From positions 55,683 to 119,682 of the forward strand of contig NZ_JAEUAW010000013.1 of the NCBI RefSeq assembly GCF_019511665.1: 64,000 bases of DNA, given 5' to 3'. Numbering within the stretch: the first letter of the stretch is position 1; each line of letters starts with the position of its first letter. The stretch is from Microbacterium jejuense (lineage in GTDB: Bacteria; Actinomycetota; Actinomycetes; Actinomycetales; Microbacteriaceae). Position numbers and translations under genes: made by a program. Below the pieces are notes generated by a model. It ran no database searches and was not told where the DNA came from. It saw nothing but the letters and a program-made list of their open reading frames with translations. Below, one piece after another: positions 51,231-60,287 of this stretch.

Positions 51231-51236
51231 TAACGT
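51231..51236 (+). promoter_or_regulatory. -10 box TAACGT for a leaderless transcript
   Basis: TAACGT ends 7 nt before the GTG at 51244. No ribosome binding site precedes the GTG. Confidence 0.4.
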
Positions 51237-51243
51237 TGCGCAC

Positions 51244-52311
51244 GTGACCGACCCCGCAGCCGCCGCCGAGCCCACCGTCCTCGTCCGTGCGCGGGCAGGG
51301 CTCGGGCGTCTGACGCTCAACCGGCCGCGCGCGATCAACGCGCTCGACCTCGGCATGGTGCAGCTCATGCACGAGGCGCTGGACGCATGGGAGCGCGACA
51401 CCGATGTCGACGTCGTGCTCCTCGACGGCGCCGGGGATCGCGGCCTGTGCGCGGGCGGCGACGTCCGCGGCCTCGCCCAGCAGGTCACGAGCGGCCGGGC
51501 CGACGACGCGGGCGTGTTCTTCCGCGAGGAGTACGCGCTCAACGCGCGCATCGCCGAGTACCCCAAGCCGTTCGTCGCGTTCGCCGACGGCATCACGATG
51601 GGCGGGGGGATCGGCGTCGCGGGGCACGCCTCCATCCGCGTCGTGACAGAGCGCTCGCAGCTGGCGATGCCCGAGACCCGCATCGGGTTCACGCCCGACG
51701 TCGGCGGCACGTGGCTGCTCGCTCACGCACCCGGCCGCCTGGGGGAGTACCTCGGCCTCACCGGTGCCGTCATGGACGCGTCGGACGCCATCTACGCCGG
51801 CTTCGCCGACCACTTCGTGCCGCACGAGAACCTCGAGGGCTTCCGCGACACGCTCGAGACGCGCGCCGACCCGTCGCTGGCCGAGCTCGTCTTCCTCTTC
51901 GACGAGACCCCGCCGCGCTCGAAGCTCGAAGACGCCCGCGGCTGGATCGACGACGCCTTCGCCGCCGACACCGTGCCCGGAATCGTGGAACGGCTGCGCG
52001 CGCGTCCCGAACCCGAGGCGGCGGCCACCGCCGACCTGCTGGGCGAGCTGTCGCCGACCGGCCTGGCCGTGACGCTCGCCGCCGTGCGCAGCGCCCGCGA
52101 GCTGCCCGACCTGCGTGCCGCGCTGGCACAGGAGTACGGGCTTGTGATGTGGTTCGCGACGACGCAGCCCGACCTCGCCGAGGGCATCCGGGCGCAGGTC
52201 ATCGACAAGGACCGCTCCCCGCGCTGGTCGCCCGCGACCCTGGCGGACCTGCCGCCGGAGCTGGCGGCATCCGCTCTCTCGTTCCAGCCGACGATCCCGC
52301 TCTGGGACTGA
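51244..52311 (+). CDS. Enoyl-CoA hydratase/isomerase family, 3-hydroxyisobutyryl-CoA hydrolase-like
   Basis: 355 residues of the crotonase fold. GDRGLCAGGDVRGL forms the oxyanion hole with GITMGGGIGVAGH, and MPETRIGFTPDVGGTWLL carries the glutamate and aspartate used by 3-hydroxyisobutyryl-CoA hydrolases. The length and the C-terminal extension (RSPRWSPATLADLPPE) also fit that subgroup, which acts in valine breakdown by releasing 3-hydroxyisobutyrate from CoA. The GTG at 51244 is chosen because of the TAACGT box 7 nt upstream; the earlier in-frame ATG at 51130 overlaps the divergent ABC gene. No other valine-pathway gene is nearby. A hydratase function is less likely. Confidence 0.85.
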   Translation: MTDPAAAAEPTVLVRARAGLGRLTLNRPRAINALDLGMVQLMHEALDAWERDTDVDVVLLDGAGDRGLCAGGDVRGLAQQVTSGRADDAGVFFREEYALNARIAEYPKPFVAFADGITMGGGIGVAGHASIRVVTERSQLAMPETRIGFTPDVGGTWLLAHAPGRLGEYLGLTGAVMDASDAIYAGFADHFVPHENLEGFRDTLETRADPSLAELVFLFDETPPRSKLEDARGWIDDAFAADTVPGIVERLRARPEPEAAATADLLGELSPTGLAVTLAAVRSARELPDLRAALAQEYGLVMWFATTQPDLAEGIRAQVIDKDRSPRWSPATLADLPPELAASALSFQPTIPLWD

Positions 52312-52324
52312 CGGAAGCCCGATC

Positions 52325-53173
52325 GTGACCCGTCGCCGCTCGTACTCGATCGGGGTCGCGATCGACTGGTTCTTCTTCGTCTTCGCGGGAGCCGCGGCGG
52401 TCTGGCTCGCGTACCTGAGCCTCAGCGAGACGTTCAACGTGGGGTGGTGGGGCATCCCGTTCTTCTTGGCGTTCTGGGGACTGCTGGCGTACCTCGTGCT
52501 GCCCCGCCTGCACCGCATCCTCACGACGATCTACGTGCCCGACTACTTCATCGGCCGCACGCGCACGTCCGACGGACTGCTGGGCGACCCGGTCAACCTC
52601 GCGTTCCTGGGCACCGGTGAGCAGATCCAGGCCGCGCTCGCCGCGGCGGGGTGGACGCGCGCCGACCCCGTCACCCTCGGCTCGTCGTGGCGGATCATCA
52701 CGTCGACGCTCGCGCGCCGCAGCTATGACGAGGCGCCCGTGAGCCCGCTGTTCCTCTTCGGCCGCCAGCAGGACTTCGCGTATCAGCAGGAGGTGGCCGG
52801 CAACCCGGCTCAGCGCCACCACGTGCGGTTCTGGCGGTGCCCCGACGGCTGGCTGCTGCCAGGCGGGCGCCGCGTCGACTGGCTCGCCGCCGGCACCTTC
52901 GACACGCGCGTGGGACTGTCGCTGTTCACGCTCCAGATCACGCACAAGATCGACGCCGACACCGACGTCGAACGCGACCACATCGTGTCGACGATCCGCG
53001 CCGCGGACGCGCGCGTCGCCGTCGACGTCATCGCGGACTTCGCCACCGGGTACCACGCGCGCAACGGCGGCGGCGACAGCATCCGCACCGACGGCGACCT
53101 GCCCATCGTCGACGTGCGCGCCGTCGAGGTGGGCGCCGTCGCCGCGGGCGTCGACGACGGAGGTGCGGCGTGA
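52325..53173 (+). CDS. LssY-C-terminal-domain-like membrane protein
   Basis: 282 residues. Two membrane spans near the N-terminus (about 10-32 and 40-58) are followed by a soluble domain: PDYFIGRTRTSDGLLGDPVN, EQIQAALAAAGWTRADP, LFLFGRQQDFAYQQEV and HHVRFWRCPDGWLLPG. This corresponds to the LssY C-terminal domain, found on its own or fused to membrane phosphatases; its role is not known. The GTG at 52325 lies 13 bp after the stop of the hydrolase gene. It overlaps the next gene by 4 bp (GTGA). The domain name is from memory of the pattern. Confidence 0.75.
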   Translation: MTRRRSYSIGVAIDWFFFVFAGAAAVWLAYLSLSETFNVGWWGIPFFLAFWGLLAYLVLPRLHRILTTIYVPDYFIGRTRTSDGLLGDPVNLAFLGTGEQIQAALAAAGWTRADPVTLGSSWRIITSTLARRSYDEAPVSPLFLFGRQQDFAYQQEVAGNPAQRHHVRFWRCPDGWLLPGGRRVDWLAAGTFDTRVGLSLFTLQITHKIDADTDVERDHIVSTIRAADARVAVDVIADFATGYHARNGGGDSIRTDGDLPIVDVRAVEVGAVAAGVDDGGAA

Positions 53174-53739
53174 GCGACGAGAGGATGCCGCAGCCCGGCG
53201 ATCACCCCGGCCCGGGGGCGACGCCGCACCACCCGCACAAGCGTCCCGCCTTCGAGCCCGCCGAGCGCCTTCTGCGCCGCCCGGAGCACGACCCCGGCAT
53301 GCGGCGACCCGCCTCGACGGTCGCCGGCGCGGTGCTGGTGCTGCTGCGCGCTGCGGCGGGTCTGCTGGTGATCGCGGGCCTCGCGGTCCAGTGGCCGGCG
53401 ATCCTCGCCGACCCCGATGTCGACCTGGCCCTGGACGGCGTCAGCGAGGCCGAGGCGGGGCAGTGGGCGCTGTGGGTCATCGTCGCGGTGGGCGGGCTCA
53501 TCGTCGTGCTCGACATCGCGTTCGCCGCCTTCGTCCTGCGCGGCAGCAACGTCGCCCGCGTCGCCGTCATGCTCATCTCGACCGTGTCGATCTCGACGAC
53601 GTTCGTCGGGTGGTGGGCGCAGGGGCAGGAGATCCACGTCGACGAGACGTTCGTGTCGCTCGCCCTCGACATCCTCGTGCTGCTCGCTCTGTCGAGCCGC
53701 AGCGCCGCCGCGTACGCGCGCCGCAACGAGCAGCGCTGA
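53170..53739 (+). CDS. Hypothetical membrane protein
   Basis: 189 residues. A Pro/His-rich cytosolic head (MPQPGDHPGPGATPHHPHKR) is followed by four hydrophobic segments at about 50-72, 98-122, 124-146 and 158-175. Between the first two lies an acidic loop (ADPDVDLALDGVSEAE), probably outside. The tail is RSAAAYARRNEQR. No family recognised. The GTG forms a 4-bp overlap with the LssY-C-like gene and AGG lies just upstream, so the two are coupled and may act together in the membrane. Confidence 0.75.
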   Translation: MSDERMPQPGDHPGPGATPHHPHKRPAFEPAERLLRRPEHDPGMRRPASTVAGAVLVLLRAAAGLLVIAGLAVQWPAILADPDVDLALDGVSEAEAGQWALWVIVAVGGLIVVLDIAFAAFVLRGSNVARVAVMLISTVSISTTFVGWWAQGQEIHVDETFVSLALDILVLLALSSRSAAAYARRNEQR

Positions 53740-53886
53740 CGACCGGCGTCGACGCGGGGGCCGGGGCCGCGGCATCCCTCCGCCCTCACCTGGTGCGGGC
53801 GACGTGCGAGCGCCCCGGAGGAGTGACGTAATCTGAGACGGCCCGCGCGCGAGGTGCCGCGGCGCCGGCGGCCCGGGGGAGGATCC

Positions 53887-54801
53887 GTGTTCGACAGTCC
53901 GCTCTCGGCATCGGCCTACGAGGTGCTCGCCGTGGACGCCGGCGTAGACGACGAGACCCTGCGCAAGGCGTACCGGCTGCGGCTGCGGCAGACGCACCCC
54001 GATACCGGCGGCGATGCCGCCCTGTTCATCCAGGTGCAGCGCGCGTGGGAGCTCGTCGGCACGCCCGAGGCGCGCGCCGCCTACGACCGCGGCCACGGCT
54101 TCGGCGAGGCGGCCGCGCCCGAGTGGTCGGGCTGGCGGCCCCCCGCGGCGCGCACCGACACCCGCCCCCGCGCCCGGTCGTTCGGGCAGCCCGGCGGCTG
54201 GCGGCGCGAGCGGTACCTGACCCTCATCCGGGAGTGGGCCGGCCGCGGCGTCACGCTCGACGACCCGTACGACCCCGCGCTCGTGCGCTCGGCGCCGGTG
54301 GCGCTGCGGCGGCTGCTCGCCGACGCCCTCGCCGAAGAGGCCACCGCCCGCATCGTCGCCGACCTCGGCATGGGATACACCGTGTGGCACGACGTGGCCG
54401 CCGGAGGCTCCGACGCCAAGATCGACCACATCGTGCTCGGCCCGAGCGGGCTCTACGGCGTGCTGTCGGAGGACTTCGGGGGTCCCGTCCGGATGCGCCG
54501 CGGCGAGTTCGTCGGCGAGGGCGTGCCCGGCGCACCGATCGCCGAGCTGCTCGGGAACATGCGGGCGGTCGCCCGCGCCGCCGGCGTGCGCTTCAGCGGC
54601 GCGATCGTCGTGCTGCCCGACGAGGACGTGCTGCAGCCCATCGAGGAGCTCGGCAAGGTGCGCGGCATGCGCGTCGCCGTGGTCTCACGCGGCGCGCTGT
54701 CGACCGTCCTGCGCCGCGGCATCACCGGAGCGCGCGACATCGGCGGCAACGAGGTCTTCGACGTCCGCACCCGCCTGCAGCAGACCGTCCGCTTCGCCTA
54801 G
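53887..54801 (+). CDS. J-domain protein with NERD-like region
   Basis: 304 residues. Residues about 5-65 are a DnaJ J-domain: YEVLAVDAGVDDETLRKAYR, then the HPD motif in QTHPDTGG and AWELVGTPEARAAYDRG. Residues about 150-300 (GYTVWHDVAAGGSDAKIDHIVLGPSGLYGVL in parts, IVVLPDEDV) resemble the NERD nuclease-related fold, with D..H and a lysine expected in that family not fully clear. There is no zinc-finger region, so this is not a general DnaJ chaperone but probably recruits Hsp70 to a specific client. The GTG at 53887 has GAGGA upstream; an ATG at 53854 would add 11 basic residues. It stands alone, with a hairpin downstream. Confidence 0.75.
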   Translation: MFDSPLSASAYEVLAVDAGVDDETLRKAYRLRLRQTHPDTGGDAALFIQVQRAWELVGTPEARAAYDRGHGFGEAAAPEWSGWRPPAARTDTRPRARSFGQPGGWRRERYLTLIREWAGRGVTLDDPYDPALVRSAPVALRRLLADALAEEATARIVADLGMGYTVWHDVAAGGSDAKIDHIVLGPSGLYGVLSEDFGGPVRMRRGEFVGEGVPGAPIAELLGNMRAVARAAGVRFSGAIVVLPDEDVLQPIEELGKVRGMRVAVVSRGALSTVLRRGITGARDIGGNEVFDVRTRLQQTVRFA

Positions 54802-54882
54802 CCGGGCGCTTCGGGGCCGGCCGGCGCCGGGGCTTGCGGCTCGGCGTCGGCCCGGGGCTGCGGATCCTTCGTTGTCGTCGAC

Positions 54883-54911
54883 GACGTGCGTCCTCGCCGA
54901 GCACGCACGTC
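54883..54911 (+). terminator. Hairpin in short repeats after the J-domain gene
   Basis: GACGTGCGT (54883-54891) pairs with ACGCACGTC (54903-54911), and CTCG with CGAG inside. The word CGTGCGTCCTCG recurs at 54926 and related words at 54950 and 55070. The 323-bp gap 54802-55124 holds these short repeats and no gene I can see. Confidence 0.45.
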
Positions 54912-55124
54912 ATCCGCGTGGACAGCGTGCGTCCTCGGCGACGACGTGCGAACTCGACGCGGCGGGACGCGCCGCCGGGTTCCGGCGCGCTGGGGCGGTG
55001 AGGGCTTCCGGCCGAGCGCGGGGTCTGGCCGCCGGCATCCCGTGTCCTCCGCACCACGCGTCGACATCGTGCGTTATCGACGGCGAACGGCGGAGGGAGC
55101 GAGAGGGATGCCGGCGGCCGAGGA

Positions 55125-55805
55125 TCAGGTGCGGTCGCGGGCCTGGCGCAGCCAGCGCTCGATGCCCGAGATGTGCACCTGGGCCGCCGCCGTCGCGAGC
55201 TCGACGTCGTGGTCGGCGATGGCGTCGAGGATCGCCTGGTGCTCGGCGAGGGTGCGCTCGACGGCGCCCGCCTGCGTGAGCCCGCGCCAGGCGCGCGCGC
55301 GGATGGTCTGGCTCGTGAGACTCTCGAGCAGGCTCGCCAGATAGGCGTTGCCCGCGAGGCGCGCGATCGCGGCGTGGAAGCGCACGTCGTGGGTGACGAG
55401 GGCATCGACGTCGGTCTCGAGCGACGCCGCGGTGAGCTCGCCCTCGAGCTCGGCGATGTCCGCGTCGCCGGCGCGTTGCGCGGCGAGCCCGGTGGCGTGC
55501 GATTCGAGCACGCGGCGCACGGCGAAGATCTCCAGCAGCGAGTCGTCATCGTGCAGATCGACGACGAACGAGATCGCCTCCAGCAGCAGCTTCGGTTCGA
55601 GACTCGTGACGTACGTGCCGTCGCCGCGGCGGACGTCGAGCACGCGGATGACCTCGAGCGCCTTGACGGCCTCGCGCATCGAGCTGCGAGAGAGACCCAG
55701 GCGCTCGGCCAGCTCCTTCTCGGGAGGAAGCCGCGAGCCGGGGGTCAGTTCGCCGCGGACGATCATGTCTTTGATCTTCGAGATCGCTTCGTCGGTGACG
55801 GCCAC
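55125..55805 (-). CDS. FadR-subfamily GntR regulator of the L-fucose genes
   Basis: 226 residues. N-terminal winged helix (ISKIKDMIVRGELTPGSRLP, ELAERLGLSRSSMREAVKAL, VRRGDGTYV) and an all-helical FCD ligand domain (90-215) with histidines in DVRFHAAIARLAGN, EHQAILDAI and AAQVHISGI that usually bind a metal and an organic acid. The GTG at 55805 is chosen because TACCAT lies 6 nt upstream at leaderless spacing; a longer start at 55844 would run through the operator. A palindrome GACATCGGATGTC touches its promoter, and a close copy lies at the divergent dehydratase promoter. It therefore probably represses itself, the lactonase and the other fucose genes until a pathway acid appears. Confidence 0.88.
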   Translation of the reverse strand: MAVTDEAISKIKDMIVRGELTPGSRLPPEKELAERLGLSRSSMREAVKALEVIRVLDVRRGDGTYVTSLEPKLLLEAISFVVDLHDDDSLLEIFAVRRVLESHATGLAAQRAGDADIAELEGELTAASLETDVDALVTHDVRFHAAIARLAGNAYLASLLESLTSQTIRARAWRGLTQAGAVERTLAEHQAILDAIADHDVELATAAAQVHISGIERWLRQARDRT

Positions 55806-55817
55806 GCCTCCATGGTA

Positions 55818-55830
55818 GACATCGGATGTC
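55818..55830. promoter_or_regulatory. GntR operator GACATCGGATGTC (copy 1)
   Basis: A perfect 13-bp palindrome (GACATC, G, GATGTC) in the 37-bp gap between the regulator gene and the lactonase gene. It adjoins the TACCAT -10 candidate of the regulator (minus strand, 55812-55817). Confidence 0.7.
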
Positions 55831-55842
55831 AGGATGGTGCGC

Positions 55843-56685
55843 ATGCGCGTCGTCGACAGCCACCTGCACCTCTGGGACCCTGCGATCCTCGACTACGACT
55901 GGCTCGATGGTCCGCTCCTCCGATCTTTCGGCCCGGATGATCTCGATGCCGCCCTCGTCGACGCGCCGGCCGGCGAGTACGGCTTCGTCTTCGTACAGGC
56001 CGACTGCGCGCCCGGCCAGTCGATCGCCGAGGTGGACTGGGTGACCTCGCTGGCACCGCGCGCTCGCGTGCGCGGCATCGTCGCCCAGGCGCCCCTCGAA
56101 GACCCGGCAGCCACCGATGCGCATCTCGCTGCCTACGCCGAACGTCCCCTGGTCGTCGGGGTGCGGCGGCTGCTGCAGTCCGAGGCCGACGGCTTCGCCG
56201 CGCGGCCCGGGTTCCGCGCATCGGCGCAGGCTGTGGCATCCGCGGGGCTCACGTTCGACGCGTGCGTGCGCGCGCACCAGCTGCCCGACGTGATCGCGCT
56301 CGCCGACGCCGTGCCCGACCTCACGATCGTGCTCGACCACCTCGGCAAGCCGGCCGTGGGAGGCGTTGAGACCCCGGCCCCCGCCGCGGGAACCCCGTGG
56401 GCGACGGCGCTCACCGCCCTCGCCGAGCGGCCCAACGTCGTCTGCAAGCTGTCGGGGCTTCCGGCCGAGTCGCCCGGAGGCTGGTCGGAGGCGCAGCTGC
56501 GGCCCTTCCTCGACGTGGCGCTGGACGCCTTCGGCCCCGAGCGCCTCCTCTTCGGCGGCGACTGGCCCGTGTCGGGGCCCTACGGGCGCTGGCTCGACAC
56601 CGTGTCGTCGTGGGCCGCCGATCGCCTCGGCGAGACGGACCCCGTGCTGTTCGCCAATGCGGAGCGCGTGTACCGCTTGCGCTGA
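55843..56685 (+). CDS. Amidohydrolase-2 family lactonase, probable L-fuconolactonase
   Basis: 280 residues, TIM-barrel hydrolase of the COG3618 group. The metal site includes VVDSHLHLWDP at the start (HxH), FVQADCAPG, VLDHLGKP and, near the end, RLLFGGDWPVSG (the Asp). Homologues open the lactone of L-fucose or L-rhamnose; here the dehydratase and dehydrogenases close by favour L-fucono-lactone. The ATG at 55843 is chosen because AGGA lies 8 nt upstream and the HxH motif follows at once; an ATG at 55834 would add three residues. It diverges from the GntR gene over the palindromic operator and is followed by an R1 array before the convergent dehydrogenase. Confidence 0.85.
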   Translation: MRVVDSHLHLWDPAILDYDWLDGPLLRSFGPDDLDAALVDAPAGEYGFVFVQADCAPGQSIAEVDWVTSLAPRARVRGIVAQAPLEDPAATDAHLAAYAERPLVVGVRRLLQSEADGFAARPGFRASAQAVASAGLTFDACVRAHQLPDVIALADAVPDLTIVLDHLGKPAVGGVETPAPAAGTPWATALTALAERPNVVCKLSGLPAESPGGWSEAQLRPFLDVALDAFGPERLLFGGDWPVSGPYGRWLDTVSSWAADRLGETDPVLFANAERVYRLR

Positions 56686-56718
56686 GCGCGCTGGCGCGAG
56701 GTTGTTCGTGCGGTCGCG

Positions 56719-57252
56719 GCGTTTCGTCTCGCTCCTTCGTCGCTCGCTCAACGAGCGCGGGTGTCGGTCGTTGAGCGGAGCGCGCTCTGGCGCGCGCAGA
56801 CGAAACGCGTCCTGGCCCGGGGCCGAGCGTGCGGTCGGGGCGTTTCGTCTCGCTCGTTCCTCGCTCGCTCAACGACCGGCGCGTGCGCGGACGAAACGCC
56901 CTCTTGCACGGGAGCCGACCGTGTGGCCGGGGCGTTTCGTCTCGCTCGTTCCTTCGCTCGCTCAACGGCCGGAGCGGGCGCAGACGAAACGGGCCCAACA
57001 CGGGAGCCGACCGTGCGATCGGGGCGTTTCGTCTCGCTCCTTCGTCGCTCGCTCAACGGCCGGCATCCCGGTCGTTGAGCGGAGCGCGCTCTGGCGCGCG
57101 CAGACGAAACGCGGTCTGGCCCGGGGCCGACCGTGCGGTCGGGGCGTTTCGTCTCGCTCGTACCTCGCTCGCTCAACGACCGGCGGGGGGCCGGTCGCTG
57201 AGCGAGGAGCGCCAGCGACGAGACGAAGCGTCCCTCGCTCGCTCGACGACCG
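56719..57252. repeat. R1 array between fucose genes
   Basis: About four right arms and several left arms alternate from 56719 to 57252, for example a left arm at about 56766 with its right arm ending near 56878, and a left arm at about 57071 with its right arm ending near 57180. It fills the 570-bp convergent gap 56686-57255 between the lactonase and the dehydrogenase. I see no gene in it. Confidence 0.85.
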
Positions 57253-57255
57253 GGC

Positions 57256-58014
57256 TCAGCTGCCGGCGGGGCGGAGGCGCAGCGCGGCCATGCCGCCGTC
57301 GACCTCGATGTAGGTGCCGGTGGTCGAGCCGGAGGTCGGGCTCACGAGGTACACGACGGCTCCGGCGACCTCCTCCGGCGAGACCAGGCGGCCGTGGGGC
57401 TGGCGGGCCTCGAGGGCGGCCCGCTCGGCGGCCGGGTCGGGGGCGGAATCGAGCAGCCGGCCGACCCACGGCGTGTCGGCGGTGCCGGGGTTCACGGCGT
57501 TGACGCGGATCCCCTCGCGCAGATGGTCCGCGGCCATCGCCCGGGTCATCGACAGCACGGCGCCCTTGGACGCGCTGTACAGCGCCCGCTGCGGAAGACC
57601 CGCCGTGGCGGCGATCGACGACGTGTTGCAGACCGCGGCGGCGGGTGACCTGCGCAGCCACGGCAGCGCGGCCGACGTCACGCGCGCGATGCCGGTGACG
57701 TTGATCGACAGGACGCGCGCCCACTCGTCGTCGTCGTTCGCGGCGATGTCGCCCTGCGCGCCGATGCCCGCGTTGTTCACGACGATGTCGATGCGGCCGA
57801 AGCGCTCCGCGACGGCTGCGACGGCGGCATCCACTTCCGCCCGTGACGAGACGTCGGCGGCGAACGCGGCGAACCGCTCGTCGGCGCCGGAGGGGTCGCG
57901 GTCGAGCACGGCGACCTGCGCGCCCTCGTCGGCGAGCGCGCGGGCGATCGCCGCGCCGATCCCCGACGCGCCGCCCGTCACGATGGCGACGAGCCCGTCC
58001 AGCTGCGCGGTCAT
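57256..58014 (-). CDS. SDR dehydrogenase, probable 2-keto-3-deoxy-L-fuconate 4-dehydrogenase
   Basis: 252 residues, short-chain dehydrogenase. The NAD-binding [19 protein letters not shown] is near the start, with VVNNAGIG, the active-site serine in [12 protein letters not shown], and Tyr and Lys in YSASKGAV; the end is [14 protein letters not shown]. An Asp after the second strand (LDRDPSG) favours NAD over NADP. The gene overlaps the FAH-type hydrolase gene by 4 bp (ATGA), and in the L-fucose route an SDR oxidises 2-keto-3-deoxy-L-fuconate to the 2,4-diketo compound that the hydrolase splits. The exact substrate is inferred from this context. Confidence 0.85.
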   Translation of the reverse strand: MTAQLDGLVAIVTGGASGIGAAIARALADEGAQVAVLDRDPSGADERFAAFAADVSSRAEVDAAVAAVAERFGRIDIVVNNAGIGAQGDIAANDDDEWARVLSINVTGIARVTSAALPWLRRSPAAAVCNTSSIAATAGLPQRALYSASKGAVLSMTRAMAADHLREGIRVNAVNPGTADTPWVGRLLDSAPDPAAERAALEARQPHGRLVSPEEVAGAVVYLVSPTSGSTTGTYIEVDGGMAALRLRPAGS

Positions 58015-58871
58015 CGGGATGCCTCCCACGCGACGAACTCCTGACGCTGGGCGCCGATCCCCTCGATCTCGATGTCGACGACGTCGCCCGGCGCGAGGTA
58101 CGGGAAGCGGCCCGACAGCGCCACGCCCTGCGGAGTGCCGGTGAGCACGAGGTCACCGGGCTCCAGCGTCAGGAACTGCGACAGGTGCCACACGATGTGG
58201 TCGACGGGGAAGATCATGTCGGCGGTCGACGAGTCCTGGCGGGGCTCGCCGTTGACGAAGCTGCGCAGCTGCAGCGCCTGCGGATCGACTTCGTCCGGCG
58301 TGACCAGCCACGGGCCGGTCGGATTGAAGCCCGGCGCGCACTTGCCCTTCGACCACTGACCGCCCGAGACCTCGAGCTGGAAGGTGCGCTCGGAGAGGTC
58401 GTTGGCGGTGACGTAGCCGGCGATGTGGGCGGCGGCGTCGGCGGGAGAGTCGAGGTACGACGCACGCCGGCCGATCACGACGCCGAGCTCGACCTCCCAG
58501 TCGGTCTTCTCGCTGCCGCGCGGGATCGTCACGGTGTCGTTCGGCCCGACCACCGTGTTCGGGGTCTTGAGGAACACGACCGGCACCGGCGGCGGCGCCG
58601 ATCCGGACTCGGCGGCATGCGCGGCGTAGTTCATGCCGATGCACACGACGGCGCTCGGGCGGGCGATCGGAGCGCCGATGCGCAGGTCGCCGGCGCCGTC
58701 GAGCTCAGGCAGCTCGCCCGCGGCGATCGCGGCGGTCGTGCGGCCGACGGGGTCGCCGGCGAGGAAGTCTCCGTCGATGTCGGAGGTGAGGGGGCGCAGG
58801 TCGAGGTGGCGGTCCCCGTCGAGGACGACGGGGATCTCGTGACCGGCGTCGCCGAGGCGCGCGAACTTCAT
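58011..58871 (-). CDS. FAH-family hydrolase, probable 2,4-diketo-3-deoxy-L-fuconate hydrolase
   Basis: 286 residues of the fumarylacetoacetate hydrolase family. [16 protein letters not shown] begins the catalytic domain; metal ligands are in [11 protein letters not shown] (Glu/Asp), and the [34 protein letters not shown] and VLTGTPQGV segments are typical. It would cleave the diketo acid to pyruvate and L-lactate. The ATG at 58871 has AGGAG 5 nt upstream. The minus-strand promoter has a good -10 (TATACT, 58919-58924) next to the operator copy at 58926. It forms a two-gene unit with the dehydrogenase. Confidence 0.87.
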   Translation of the reverse strand: MKFARLGDAGHEIPVVLDGDRHLDLRPLTSDIDGDFLAGDPVGRTTAAIAAGELPELDGAGDLRIGAPIARPSAVVCIGMNYAAHAAESGSAPPPVPVVFLKTPNTVVGPNDTVTIPRGSEKTDWEVELGVVIGRRASYLDSPADAAAHIAGYVTANDLSERTFQLEVSGGQWSKGKCAPGFNPTGPWLVTPDEVDPQALQLRSFVNGEPRQDSSTADMIFPVDHIVWHLSQFLTLEPGDLVLTGTPQGVALSGRFPYLAPGDVVDIEIEGIGAQRQEFVAWEASR

Positions 58872-58925
58872 TGGTCTCCTGGTGGTTCCGTGGCGGATGC
58901 GCCCGCGGGCGCGATTGACAGTATA

Positions 58926-58938
58926 GACGTCGGATGTT
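58926..58938. promoter_or_regulatory. GntR operator GACGTCGGATGTT (copy 2) in divergent promoters
   Basis: It differs from copy 1 at two of 13 positions. It lies between TTGACA (58915-58920) and TTAACT (58938-58943), a plus-strand -35/-10 pair with 17 bp spacing, and next to the minus-strand TATACT. Bound repressor would block both promoters. Confidence 0.65.
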
Positions 58939-58991
58939 TAACTGCGGGAGGTTCGATGCCCGAACCCGAGAACCGCAGGAGAACCGCCATC

Positions 58992-60287
58992 GTGAGCCGC
59001 ATCGTCGCGTTCGAGACGACAGACATCCGATTCCCCACGTCGCTGAGCCTCGACGGCTCCGACGCGATGAACCCTGATCCGGACTATTCCGCCGCGTACC
59101 TGAGGATCGTGACCGACCACGCCGACGGCGTCGACGGGCACGCCTTCGTCTTCACCATCGGGCGCGGCAACGACGTGCAGGTGGCAGCGCTCGACGCGCT
59201 CGCCGGTCACCTCGTCGGACGCGAGCTGGAGCCGCTGCTGGACGACATGGGCGCGACCAATCGCGAGCTCATCGGCGACTCGCAGCTGCGCTGGCTCGGC
59301 CCCGAGAAGGGCGTCATGCACATGGCCATCGGCGCCGTCGTCAACGCGCTGTGGGACATCAAGGCCAAGCGCGCCGGCCTGCCGCTGTGGCAGCTGCTGT
59401 CGCGCATGACACCCGAGGAGCTCGTCGCCCTCGTCGACTTCCGCTACCTCACCAACGCCCTGACGCCCGAGGAGGCGCTCGAAATCCTGCGCGCGGCCGA
59501 GCCCGATCGCGCCGAGCGGGAGGCGGAGCTGCTGGCCACAGGCTACCCCGCGTACACCACGAGCCCGGGATGGCTCGGCTACTCCGACGAGAAGCTCGCC
59601 CGGCTGTGCCGCGAGGCGATCGCCGACGGCTTCGGGCAGATCAAGCTCAAGGTCGGCGCCGACCTCGACGACGACCTCCGACGTCTGCGCATCGCGCGCG
59701 AGACATGCGGCGAGGGGTTCCCGATCGCCATCGACGCCAACCAGCGCTGGGAGGTGTCGGAGGCGATCGCGTGGGTGAACGCGCTCGCCCAGTTCGATCT
59801 CGCCTGGATCGAAGAGCCGACGAGCCCCGACGACGTGCTCGGCCACGCCGAGATCGCCCGCGGTGTCGCCCCCGTGCGGGTCGCGACCGGCGAGCACGCG
59901 CAGAACCGCGTCGTCTTCAAGCAGCTGCTGCAGGCCGGCGCGATCGACGTCCTGCAGATCGACGCCGCCCGCGTCGGAGGCGTCAACGAGAACATCGCGA
60001 ACCTCCTGCTCGCGGCGAAGTTCGGCGTGCCGGTGTGCCCGCACGCCGGCGGCGTCGGGCTCTGCGAAGCCGTGCAGCACTTCTCGATGTTCGACTTCGT
60101 GGCGGTCAGCGGCAGCCGCGAGGGCCGCATGATCGAGTACGTCGACCACCTGCACGAGCACTTCGTCGTGCCGACCGAGGTGCGCGGCGGCGTGTACCTC
60201 CCGCCCCTCGCACCGGGCGCCGGCATGGAGATGAAGGCCGACAGCCGCGTCGCGTACACGTTCGGAGCCGTGGATGCCCGAGTCTGA
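58992..60287 (+). CDS. L-fuconate dehydratase (enolase superfamily)
   Basis: 431 residues, mandelate-racemase-type enolase fold. With the GTG at 58992 as residue 1, the catalytic lysine in KLKV is Lys220, the metal ligands are Asp248 (AIDANQRW), Glu274 (WIEEP) and Glu301 (TGEHAQNR), and the general acid is His351 (CPHAGGVG). This is, as I recall, the numbering of Xanthomonas campestris L-fuconate dehydratase, supporting both call and start. The N-terminal [20 protein letters not shown] in part and [10 protein letters not shown] are also typical. It removes water from L-fuconate to give 2-keto-3-deoxy-L-fuconate. An ATG at 58956, also with a good GGGAGG, would add 12 residues. It overlaps the aldo/keto reductase gene by 14 bp. 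Confidence 0.93.
   Translation: MSRIVAFETTDIRFPTSLSLDGSDAMNPDPDYSAAYLRIVTDHADGVDGHAFVFTIGRGNDVQVAALDALAGHLVGRELEPLLDDMGATNRELIGDSQLRWLGPEKGVMHMAIGAVVNALWDIKAKRAGLPLWQLLSRMTPEELVALVDFRYLTNALTPEEALEILRAAEPDRAEREAELLATGYPAYTTSPGWLGYSDEKLARLCREAIADGFGQIKLKVGADLDDDLRRLRIARETCGEGFPIAIDANQRWEVSEAIAWVNALAQFDLAWIEEPTSPDDVLGHAEIARGVAPVRVATGEHAQNRVVFKQLLQAGAIDVLQIDAARVGGVNENIANLLLAAKFGVPVCPHAGGVGLCEAVQHFSMFDFVAVSGSREGRMIEYVDHLHEHFVVPTEVRGGVYLPPLAPGAGMEMKADSRVAYTFGAVDARV

Noticed and set aside
58956..58991. ATG at 58956 as the dehydratase start
   Set aside because: It has a good ribosome binding site, but the GTG at 58992 places all catalytic residues at the numbers recalled for the characterised enzyme; the longer form is kept only as an alternative.
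59022..59034. Third GntR operator (GACATCCGATTCC) inside the dehydratase gene
   Set aside because: It resembles the palindrome at 11 of 13 positions, but encodes the conserved DIRFP segment of the enzyme, which is enough to explain it.
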